DNA from: Clostridia bacterium
Lineage (GTDB): Bacteria; Bacillota; Clostridia; Christensenellales; UBA1242
DNA: 8,959 bases
Assembly: GCA_017473795.1 (NCBI GenBank)
Contig: JAFUJE010000114.1
Location: forward strand, 1 to 8,959
Direction of reading: 5' to 3'
The position numbers and the translations under genes are program-made. Shown here in pieces: positions 1 through 5,232 of the stretch (the first letter of the stretch is position 1; each line of letters starts with the position of its first letter). Under the pieces are notes generated by a model. The model saw nothing but the letters and a program-made list of their open reading frames with translations, was not told where the DNA came from and ran no database searches.

Positions 1-669
1 AAACGTCCGGCTTTTATTTACCTTGGTGATAAGTTTCAATACGGCAGTTTAATTCTCAGTAACCATGAAGGTACCGACGCACCCATGTCCATGGAAATTT
101 ATAATCCTCACCCGATTCGCATGTGGGGAGCCCATGAAATGAACTCTGGCTTGAAAAAGCTGTATAAATACCAAACGGAAGTTTATTATCACGAAAAGAA
201 ACGTTGGAACTTACATTTGGCACGACTGTTTTGTTTGTTGGCCAGTCCACTGACCAATATGTTTTACAAAGGCTTAAATTTGATTTCTACTTACCGCGAT
301 GCCAGATTGATAAAAACTTTAAAGGAAAGTATTAACACTTTAAAGCAAGGCGAAAGTATTGTCATTTACCCCGAAAACAGCGAAAAAGGTTACTTGCCCG
401 AATTGGAAAGTTTTCATTACGGGTTCATCATGCTTGCAGAAACGTGCTTAAAACGTGGCATTGATTTACCTGTCTATGTTACGTACTATCGTAAATCCGA
501 CAAAGTCTATATAATTGACAAACCAGTTCAATACTCAGAACTGGCACAAGGCAAAACCAAAGAAGAAATTGCCACAACCTTGCTAAACCGTTGCAACGAA
601 CTTGGTAAAATGAAATTCAGCAAAGAATTTATCCGCCGCACGAAAAAAGAAAACCAATTAGATCAATAG
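1..669 (+). CDS. PlsC-type lysophospholipid acyltransferase, 5' end missing
   Basis: The frame is open from base 1 to the TAG at 667-669, giving 222 residues of a protein whose N-terminus lies outside the window. An internal ATG at base 85 is not the true start, because conserved sequence precedes it. Residues 20-28 read SNHEGTDAP, in the place of the catalytic NHxxxxD block of the PlsC/LPLAT family, and residues 122-131 read IYPENSEKGY, in the place of the FPEGTRS-type block that binds the glycerol phosphate. The family moves an acyl chain to lysophosphatidate or a related acceptor at the inner face of the membrane. One oddity is that the first block reads H-x3-D rather than the usual H-x4-D, so the acceptor may differ from classical PlsC. 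The family call is fairly good; the substrate is unknown. The next frame is convergent on the other strand and ends 5 bases away. Confidence 0.72.
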   Translation, partial: KRPAFIYLGDKFQYGSLILSNHEGTDAPMSMEIYNPHPIRMWGAHEMNSGLKKLYKYQTEVYYHEKKRWNLHLARLFCLLASPLTNMFYKGLNLISTYRDARLIKTLKESINTLKQGESIVIYPENSEKGYLPELESFHYGFIMLAETCLKRGIDLPVYVTYYRKSDKVYIIDKPVQYSELAQGKTKEEIATTLLNRCNELGKMKFSKEFIRRTKKENQLDQ

Positions 670-674
670 GCTTT

Positions 675-839
675 TCAAATTTCAATACCAACATCTTCGG
701 CAGTTAAATTTCTTTTACCGATTTGTACCTTATATCCTTCCAACATAATCTTTTGTGTCCTTAATACATTATAAACGACCGCCCACGCTTTTTTAATAGC
801 CCCATCCCCCCAAAAAACAACCAGCAACGCGGAATAGGT
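675..839 (-). pseudogene. Possible 3' remnant of a convergent gene
   Basis: On the minus strand a frame runs open for 54 codons from 839 down to a TGA at 675-677, with a TAA just upstream at 840-842. The predicted tail includes VVYNVLRTQK and later MLEGYKVQIGKRNL, and ends in DVGIEI; it reads like real protein rather than low-complexity spacer. Its stop lies 5 bases from the acyltransferase stop, matching the tight convergent packing seen again at 7118/7122. The only ATG would give 23 residues, with no ribosome binding site, and the upstream end runs into the old tRNA terminator region. I do not recognise the family. It could be the end of a deleted gene or a chance open frame. Confidence 0.3.
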
Positions 840-862
840 TTACGCTTGGCAGGGGTCAACCA
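835..862 (-). pseudogene. Truncated tRNA-Gln 3' end with downstream flank
   Basis: The minus strand carries ACCCCTGCCAAGCGTAAACC and two further bases, a perfect 22-base match (835-856) to the acceptor 3' strand, CCA and downstream flank of tRNA-Gln(UUG) at 2145-2166. Similarity to the flank seems to continue into a T-run on the minus strand (812-817), which fits a decayed copy of the same terminator. Upstream of the match there is no T arm, anticodon arm or D arm, only a short TAGGTT-like stretch. It is therefore a tRNA fragment and cannot fold as a tRNA. Confidence 0.65.
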
Positions 863-906
863 ACCTAAAGCGAATCAAGTATAATTTGTGGTATCTTGAT
901 TTTTAG

Positions 907-936
907 TTGATTGGTATGTTATATTATCCATATAAT
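907..936 (+). promoter_or_regulatory. Promoter of the gene at 949
   Basis: TTGATT (907-912), an 18-base spacer and a perfect TATAAT (931-936) stand just before the start codon. Transcription would begin near 943, leaving a leader of only about six bases. A competing pair is TTGATT at 896-901 with TATATT at 920-925, which would start near 932 and include GGGAG (938-941 region) as a ribosome binding site. The sequence cannot decide between them. Confidence 0.5.
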
Positions 937-948
937 GGGAGTAGTAAA

Positions 949-1749
949 ATGGATAAAAAATTATTTCAATTAAAAAATACATTTTCTCAAAAACAACAAA
1001 AACAAGTTGATTTACGCAAATTAATTTTGCCAATTAATAATAATTTTGTATCAATACCTGATTATGAATTTCAAGAAAGAATTGCCCCAACTGATTATGC
1101 AGTAGCTCAAGGAGTTGTTAGATTTGATGAAAACACGAATCAGCCGATGTGTTTTTATTGGTCCAAAAATACTAAAATTCCCCATGGGCGCAATGAAATT
1201 GGAATTGTTCCCACAATGCGACTTGATTTACAGTCAATGTTGAATCAAAAATGGGAAATTAATCAAACCAATCAGACAATTGAATTTGGTTATTATCCGA
1301 AGTCAGAACTTCACACGGACGTGGAACTTTTGCGGCGAACGGGTAAAAATTATTGCGGTAACGCGGAATACGTTAGGGAAAATTATCCTAGCAAACAAAT
1401 TGTTGTAGAAGCGCAGAATATGACAACACCTAAAGGTTGGAGTTTCTATATTAACGAAGTTTTACCTCAACCTGGCAGAATAGTTCACCTTCAAGTCGAG
1501 CCACTGATATGGAAAATTGACAACTGGGAAAACATGCCAAAAGCGTTTAATCCAAATGGTGATGGCAAGGCGGAATATATGAATGTTCATGCCACGCAAG
1601 CAATTACGGGGGGAATTCCTTATGAAAGGATTCAAACATATCTAAATAAAGAATTTGTGCGCGAAGCCTTTGTTTTTTCAAAGGACTTAACTAAAACTTT
1701 AGTTACAAATCAAGATCAACAAAAAAATGATATGGGAACAACATTGTGA
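949..1749 (+). CDS. Hypothetical protein, weakly DUF6273-like, AT-rich
   Basis: This 266-residue protein has no signal peptide or membrane segment and is probably cytoplasmic. I chose the ATG at 949, which follows GGGAG by about eight bases; the frame also opens at TTG 907 and ATG 916, but those lie inside the likely promoter. The N-terminus (1-25) is Lys/Gln-rich. A middle block (111-225) contains FGYYPKSEL, then VEPLIWKIDNWENM and later ATQAITGGIPY, an order that recalls the 'GxYPQ ... PIxWxVL' pattern of DUF6273-like domains in gut Firmicutes. That resemblance is from memory and weak. The gene looks distinctly more AT-rich than mnmA or truA, is bracketed by tRNA-Gln 3'-end repeats (835-856 and 1797-1817) and is transcribed alone, from its own promoter to its own terminator. 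This suggests an acquired, single-gene cassette. Confidence 0.7.
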   Translation: MDKKLFQLKNTFSQKQQKQVDLRKLILPINNNFVSIPDYEFQERIAPTDYAVAQGVVRFDENTNQPMCFYWSKNTKIPHGRNEIGIVPTMRLDLQSMLNQKWEINQTNQTIEFGYYPKSELHTDVELLRRTGKNYCGNAEYVRENYPSKQIVVEAQNMTTPKGWSFYINEVLPQPGRIVHLQVEPLIWKIDNWENMPKAFNPNGDGKAEYMNVHATQAITGGIPYERIQTYLNKEFVREAFVFSKDLTKTLVTNQDQQKNDMGTTL

Positions 1750-1757
1750 AGGTTATT

Positions 1758-1789
1758 AAAAAATGACTACTTGATAGTAGTCATTTTTT
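1758..1789. terminator. Symmetric (two-way) intrinsic terminator
   Basis: TGACTACT (1764-1771) pairs perfectly with AGTAGTCA (1776-1783) across a 4-base loop, flanked by six A's (1758-1763) and six T's (1784-1789). It therefore has a T-tract in both directions. It ends the gene at 949-1749 on the plus strand and tRNA-Gln(CUG) on the minus strand, whose CCA lies 18 bases away. Confidence 0.9.
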
Positions 1790-1807
1790 GTTCAATTAGG
1801 TTTGGAA

Positions 1808-1881
1808 TGGCAGGGGTAGCAGGATTCGAACCTACGATGAATGGGTCAGAGCCTTTTGCCTTACCGCTTGGCGATACCCCT
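1808..1881 (-). tRNA. tRNA-Gln (CUG), with a mismatched anticodon stem
   Basis: The minus strand folds as acceptor AGGGGTA/TACCCCT, D arm closed by GCC/GGC, anticodon loop CTCTGAC (anticodon CUG, reads CAG), T arm GTAGG/CCTGC, discriminator G and encoded CCA. D arm, T arm and acceptor are identical to tRNA-Gln(UUG) at 2080-2154; only the anticodon arm and variable loop differ. The anticodon stem is AAAGG/CCATT, with an A-A mismatch in the middle pair and two A-U pairs outside it, and the variable loop is 4 rather than 5 bases. That is weak for a glutamine tRNA. The gene is either functional but unusual or starting to decay. Because the UUG tRNA can read CAG by wobble, this copy could be dispensable. 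Confidence 0.85.
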
Positions 1882-1954
1882 AAACGAAGTGTAAGGGGTT
1901 TCGACGTAAGACAGATACCCCTAAACGAAGTGCAAGGGGTCTCGGCGCAATGCG
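1873..1954. repeat. Two tandem 41-bp repeats overlapping the tRNA-Gln(CUG) 5' end
   Basis: Units 1873-1913 and 1914-1954 match at about 35 of 41 positions and both begin GATACCCCTAAACGAAGTG. The first nine bases of each unit are the complement of the tRNA 5' end (AGGGGTATC on the minus strand), so the repeat reaches into the tRNA gene itself. Each unit contains ACCCCT and AGGGGT 12 bases apart, able to form a 6-bp hairpin. GGGGT (1936-1940) can also pair with ACCCC (1959-1963). The composition recalls interspersed G/C-rich repeats that give spurious small ORFs in gut Clostridia genomes. Confidence 0.8.
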
Positions 1955-1970
1955 ATGAACCCCATAATTT

Positions 1971-2000
1971 ATTATATTACAAATGGAAGCAAAACAGCAA
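1971..2000 (-). promoter_or_regulatory. Promoter of tRNA-Gln(CUG)
   Basis: On the minus strand TTGCTG (1995-2000), an 18-base spacer and TATAAT (1971-1976) form a good promoter. Transcription would start near 1964, giving a leader of about 83 bases that holds the two 41-bp repeats before the tRNA. It is divergent from the tRNA-Gln(UUG) promoter, with some 32 bases between the two -35 boxes. Confidence 0.5.
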
Positions 2001-2032
2001 TCAAAAACCAATGCAAAGTAAAACAATAATTC

Positions 2033-2061
2033 TTTACAAGCAGGATAAAATGTTATATAAT
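2033..2061 (+). promoter_or_regulatory. Promoter of tRNA-Gln(UUG)
   Basis: TTTACA (2033-2038), a 17-base spacer and TATAAT (2056-2061) form a near-consensus promoter. Transcription would start near 2068, twelve bases before the mature tRNA, a usual arrangement for a strong stable-RNA promoter. Confidence 0.75.
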
Positions 2062-2079
2062 AATTCTTGTTATCCGCCT

Positions 2080-2154
2080 AGGGGTATCGCCAAGCGGTAA
2101 GGCACGAGACTTTGACTCTCGCATTCGTAGGTTCGAATCCTGCTACCCCTGCCA
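2080..2154 (+). tRNA. tRNA-Gln (UUG)
   Basis: The 75 bases fold as acceptor AGGGGTA/TACCCCT, D arm GCC/GGC, anticodon stem CGAGA/TCTCG with loop CTTTGAC (anticodon UUG), variable loop CATTC, T arm GTAGG TTCGAAT CCTGC, discriminator G and encoded CCA. Every stem is sound. It reads CAA and, by wobble, CAG. U34 is a known substrate class for MnmA, encoded further along on the same strand. It is the intact member of a divergent tRNA-Gln pair; the shared arms form inverted repeats around a spacer of about 200 bp. Confidence 0.97.
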
Positions 2155-2159
2155 AGCGT

Positions 2160-2191
2160 AAACCTAATCCTGTTTGTGGGTTAGGTTTTTT
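2160..2191 (+). terminator. Terminator of tRNA-Gln(UUG)
   Basis: AAACCTAATCC (2160-2170) pairs with GGGTTAGGTTT (2178-2188) over 11 positions with one G-U pair and a 7-base loop, followed by a T-run to 2191. The 5' arm is shared with the stranded tRNA fragment at 835-862 and with the sequence beyond tRNA-Gln(CUG). Confidence 0.9.
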
Positions 2192-2213
2192 GTTGCTTAA
2201 AAGGTGCTTTTGT

Positions 2214-2242
2214 TTGCTTAACCGGTGTTTATTCGTTATAAT
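2214..2242 (+). promoter_or_regulatory. Promoter of the 2266 gene
   Basis: TTGCTT (2214-2219), a 17-base spacer and TATAAT (2237-2242) predict a start near 2249. The leader of about 17 bases then carries TTAGGAGA (2251-2258), a strong ribosome binding site eight bases before the ATG. The TTGCTTAA at the -35 box also occurs 21 bases upstream (2193-2200) with similar following sequence, a short tandem duplication. Confidence 0.75.
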
Positions 2243-2265
2243 GTTGTCAATTAGGAGACTTTTTG

Positions 2266-4056
2266 ATGGAGCGAGAAAATTACTATTCGGACGTGGAAAT
2301 TGGCAAAATAAATTTATCGGCTCATAACCATTGGGAAATATTAGACTTGGCTAATTTAAAATTTAACAAGCCGACAGTTTTGTGTTTCTCTGGCAATGGT
2401 GCGATTAATCATAAACTTGCTCATGGCTTAGCCAAAATGGCGGAAAGTTATTTGGATTTGTTGTTTGCACCTAAGCAGGGGTATCACACTCTGGACCATG
2501 TCGATATTATGGGCATTAAATATGCTCAACTGGATAAAGATACCGGAAGGCTCAGTAAAACTGCGGTGGAGCAGTTGGCAAGCGCCATGACTGCTTTATT
2601 ATTCGATGCCAAAGGGCAACGATTAAATTTGGAACAAGCCAAACAAAAAATGTCACGCATCGTTTTTTTTACATACTGTGCTGGCAATGCGGAATTAACT
2701 AAAGTTATAGAAAGTTTTAACCGCAAACTGGCTAACATTGGCTATCGTGAAGATGAAATTTACGCCATTAATCGTGCAACTTTAGAAGTGTCTTATGCAC
2801 CGCAAAATGTTGTTACTAACAAAATTCCAAGCGTACGGGTAATTAGTCAAAATGATAAAGTCGTTGGCTCTGATCATTTTGAAAAATTTGACTTGGGCGG
2901 CGTGATAAACAGAAACCAAGACGACAATATAAACGGTATCCATTTACACCAAGATACACCGGGGACTTTCTATGGGAATAGAAGTGACACAGCGGCGGAA
3001 AGTATCCAAATTATTTCTAGTTCTTTGTTAAATTCTTATTTTGACAGTTATGCCCCTCATGAAAGAATTGATGAACACGATATAGGTTTAACCGCTAGGG
3101 ACCAAAATTGGAGTTTAAAACCCAAAGTTATTGACGGCGTTGCGTATCAATCTTCTAATGCGGATTGTGTTTCGCAAATGATGGCATGGGCGTTATGCAA
3201 AGGTGTGGAAAATAGTATCCAAAACTTCAAGTCGGAAAGATACATACCTAACACTTATTGGGACGAATTAATGGACGATCTCAAGTCCATTATTAACAGT
3301 TACGGTCACGATAAATTAGCGAAAAATCCGCTACAGCAGTCCGCACTGCGCAAAGATAGTTTTGACACTTTGCGTGCCCGTAAAAAATTTGCATTAGCTA
3401 AAGATGCTAAAATTAATGCAAGTATTGAAACAGTGGCTCGTGATTTAGGTAGTGCCAAAAAATTCAAAGAAGTTATGTTAATTTGTGAAAAGTATAATTA
3501 TCAACATGCTGATGCGCTTTTGCCCAAACTTGATTTTTTAACCAAAGAAGAAAGGTTAATTCTTTCTATTGCGCAAGAAAACAAAACTTTACCACAAACC
3601 AACGTTCAAGCAAGTAACAGCGACCAATATACTTTGTTTAAACAGTGCGAGGCGGAATTAGACCGTTGTGATAAAAGCTTCCCAGCGGTTTTAAAAATTA
3701 TGGACCGGTGTGATTACTACACTGGTAACTTGTTGCCGAAAATGGATTATCTCACAAACGCCCAAAAAGCAACTATCTTGAATTTATCCAAAATTAAAAA
3801 AAGTGCCAATGAATTAAAAAGCAGATATGTAATGCAGGCGATGCAAGTTCCGACTTTTGAGGAAATGGTAAATACTCTCAACTATACTAAATCTTTTGAA
3901 GAAGCAGTCGCTTACCTTAAACAAAATGATTTTTTCGGGGTTGAATACGTTTTGCCCGAAGTCTCAGTTTTAACCCCAGCAGAGAAAAATTCTCTTTTGG
4001 TAATGGCAGGAAAGCAACCCGAAATGACCCAGCAAGATTGGGGCATTGAATTATAA
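2266..4056 (+). CDS. Large hypothetical protein: hydrolase-like N-half, three C-terminal 72-residue repeats
   Basis: The ATG at 2266 follows AGGAG by eight bases, giving 596 residues; a TTG one codon earlier is not needed. There is no signal peptide or membrane segment. The N-terminal half has features of an alpha/beta-hydrolase fold: a hydrophobic strand TVLCFSGNGA (37-46), a second strand running into TYCAG (136-140) that resembles a nucleophile elbow with Cys138 as nucleophile, then VRVISQNDKVVG (190-201), resembling an acid loop with Asp197, and GIHLH (224-228) that could supply the histidine. The catalytic reading is my inference. Residues 366-581 form three degenerate 72-residue repeats, with start points F400, F472 and F544 exactly 72 apart and a shared pattern of F..V..I....Y....LLPK.D.LT, probably helical. 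I do not know a named family. It has its own promoter, and the next gene has its own too. Confidence 0.85.
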   Translation: MERENYYSDVEIGKINLSAHNHWEILDLANLKFNKPTVLCFSGNGAINHKLAHGLAKMAESYLDLLFAPKQGYHTLDHVDIMGIKYAQLDKDTGRLSKTAVEQLASAMTALLFDAKGQRLNLEQAKQKMSRIVFFTYCAGNAELTKVIESFNRKLANIGYREDEIYAINRATLEVSYAPQNVVTNKIPSVRVISQNDKVVGSDHFEKFDLGGVINRNQDDNINGIHLHQDTPGTFYGNRSDTAAESIQIISSSLLNSYFDSYAPHERIDEHDIGLTARDQNWSLKPKVIDGVAYQSSNADCVSQMMAWALCKGVENSIQNFKSERYIPNTYWDELMDDLKSIINSYGHDKLAKNPLQQSALRKDSFDTLRARKKFALAKDAKINASIETVARDLGSAKKFKEVMLICEKYNYQHADALLPKLDFLTKEERLILSIAQENKTLPQTNVQASNSDQYTLFKQCEAELDRCDKSFPAVLKIMDRCDYYTGNLLPKMDYLTNAQKATILNLSKIKKSANELKSRYVMQAMQVPTFEEMVNTLNYTKSFEEAVAYLKQNDFFGVEYVLPEVSVLTPAEKNSLLVMAGKQPEMTQQDWGIEL

Positions 4057-4078
4057 GTTGTTTGGTATGCCTGCTGGT

Positions 4079-4107
4079 TTTACAAACGTGGCAGTTTGCA
4101 GTATAAT
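4079..4107 (+). promoter_or_regulatory. Promoter of mnmA, predicting a leaderless mRNA
   Basis: TTTACA (4079-4084), a 17-base spacer and TATAAT (4102-4107) form a near-consensus promoter whose -10 box ends eight bases before the ATG. Transcription would begin at about 4113-4116, so the mRNA would have almost no leader and no Shine-Dalgarno site. Confidence 0.7.
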
Positions 4108-4115
4108 TGTGTGAA

Positions 4116-5183
4116 ATGAAAAAGGCTTTAATTGCGATGAGTGGTGGCGTGGATTCCAGTGTGGCAGGCTTGTTGACGCAGGGGCAAGGCTGGGACTGCG
4201 TTGGTTGCACAATGCAGTTAAGAACGGTAACAGATGCGACGGCAGAAACTTGTGGCAGTGCTCAAGATGTGTCCGACGCCCGCAGTGTTGCGACACGTTT
4301 ACAGATGCCTTTTCATGTTTATGATTTTACGGCGGATTTCAAAGCCAAGGTAATTGATAAGTTTATTGCTTGTTACGAACAAGGGATTACACCAAATCCG
4401 TGTCTGGATTGCAATCGCTATTTGAAGTTTGACAAACTTTATGATTGCGCCCGTGAATTAGGGTGTGATGTGATTGTTACCGGACATTATGCTCGGATAC
4501 GGCAAAGCGGGGGACAATACTATTTACAAAAAGCCGTTGATGCCAGCAAAGACCAAACTTATTTTTTGTATCAATTAACGGCGGAACAGTTGGCACATAC
4601 CTTGTTCCCGTTGGGCGGATTAACCAAGACCCAAGTGCGGGCAATCGCAACCGAGCATGGTTTTGTTAATGCTACCAAAAAAGAAAGCCAAGATATTTGT
4701 TTTGTTCCCGACGGCGATTACGCTAAGGTGATTGAGCAGTATACCGGCAAGCATTATCCAGTTGGGGACTTCGTAGATACGACCGGCAAAGTATTAGGTC
4801 AACACCGGGGAATCATTCATTACACAATTGGGCAACGTAAAGGCTTAAATATTGCGGCCGAGCAAAGGCTATATGTTTGCGATATTTGTCCCACCAAAAA
4901 CCAAGTTTGTTTGTGTGGTCGGGACGGTTTATTGCAAGACTATGCCATGGTGCAAGACTTTCACTGGATTAACGGCGTGCCGGCGGAGAAAGAATTCCGT
5001 TGCCAAGTAAAAATCCGTTACAACCAAAAAGAACAACCCGCCACGATTCATGTTTTGGCACCACACCAAGTTAAGATTGTTTTTGACGAACCGCAACGTG
5101 CTGTGACACCGGGACAAGCCGCTGTCTTGTACCAAGGCGACATTGTTTTGGGTGGCGGCATTATGACTAAACATAGTTTGTAA
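4116..5183 (+). CDS. mnmA: tRNA-specific 2-thiouridylase MnmA
   Basis: MnmA adds sulfur to C2 of U34 in tRNA-Gln, tRNA-Lys and tRNA-Glu, using ATP and sulfur relayed from a cysteine desulfurase, in the cytoplasm. The 355-residue length is normal. The ATP PP-loop AMSGGVDSS is at 7-15, the first catalytic cysteine is C96 in NPCLDCN, and the second is C195 in SQDICFVPDG. VTGHYAR (121-127), KDQTYFLY (145-152) and HYTIGQRKGL (235-244) are standard family blocks, and the C-terminal beta domain ends in QGDIVLGGGIM. I chose ATG 4116 because the family starts with MKKxxxAMSGG; an upstream TTG at 4107 would overlap the -10 box. No ribosome binding site is present. truA follows after 49 bases. A tRNA-Gln(UUG) substrate gene lies 2 kb upstream. 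Confidence 0.97.
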   Translation: MKKALIAMSGGVDSSVAGLLTQGQGWDCVGCTMQLRTVTDATAETCGSAQDVSDARSVATRLQMPFHVYDFTADFKAKVIDKFIACYEQGITPNPCLDCNRYLKFDKLYDCARELGCDVIVTGHYARIRQSGGQYYLQKAVDASKDQTYFLYQLTAEQLAHTLFPLGGLTKTQVRAIATEHGFVNATKKESQDICFVPDGDYAKVIEQYTGKHYPVGDFVDTTGKVLGQHRGIIHYTIGQRKGLNIAAEQRLYVCDICPTKNQVCLCGRDGLLQDYAMVQDFHWINGVPAEKEFRCQVKIRYNQKEQPATIHVLAPHQVKIVFDEPQRAVTPGQAAVLYQGDIVLGGGIMTKHSL

Positions 5184-5197
5184 TTTTCCGTAATAAT

Positions 5198-5227
5198 TTG
5201 CCGAGCCGTTGTGCCTTGTGTTAAACT
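5198..5227 (+). promoter_or_regulatory. Possible weak promoter of truA
   Basis: TTGCCG (5198-5203) and TAAACT (5222-5227) are 18 bases apart, with the GTG start of truA only five bases further on. It would again give a leaderless message. Co-transcription with mnmA is equally possible, since I see no terminator between the two genes. Confidence 0.35.
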
Positions 5228-5232
5228 GCGGT

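Noticed and set aside
1549..1578. EF-hand or dockerin-like calcium loop (NPNGDGKAEY) in the 949 protein
   Set aside because: The spacing matches only part of a D-x-D-x-D-G loop, there is no flanking helix pair and no second copy.
949..1749. Transposase or integrase for the tRNA-flanked cassette
   Set aside because: The protein shows no DDE, HUH or tyrosine/serine recombinase motif; it can only be cargo.
1873..1954. CRISPR array
   Set aside because: There are only two adjacent imperfect units with no spacers and no cas genes nearby; they form a local tandem duplication.
1990..2032. A riboswitch or T-box in the tRNA intergenic region
   Set aside because: The stretch is AT-rich promoter sequence with no conserved T-box or aptamer motif, and no downstream protein gene that it would control.
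1771..2100. A 109-codon plus-strand frame
   Set aside because: It runs through the antisense of tRNA-Gln(CUG), the 41-bp repeats and the start of tRNA-Gln(UUG). It has no start signal, and its protein-like look comes from tRNA and repeat sequence.
2112..2327. A 71-codon plus-strand frame
   Set aside because: It begins inside tRNA-Gln(UUG), crosses its terminator and the next promoter, and overlaps the well-supported gene at 2266 in another frame.
5209..5232. Earlier TTG/GTG starts for truA
   Set aside because: They would add eight or so residues not seen in the family and would lie on the likely -10 box.
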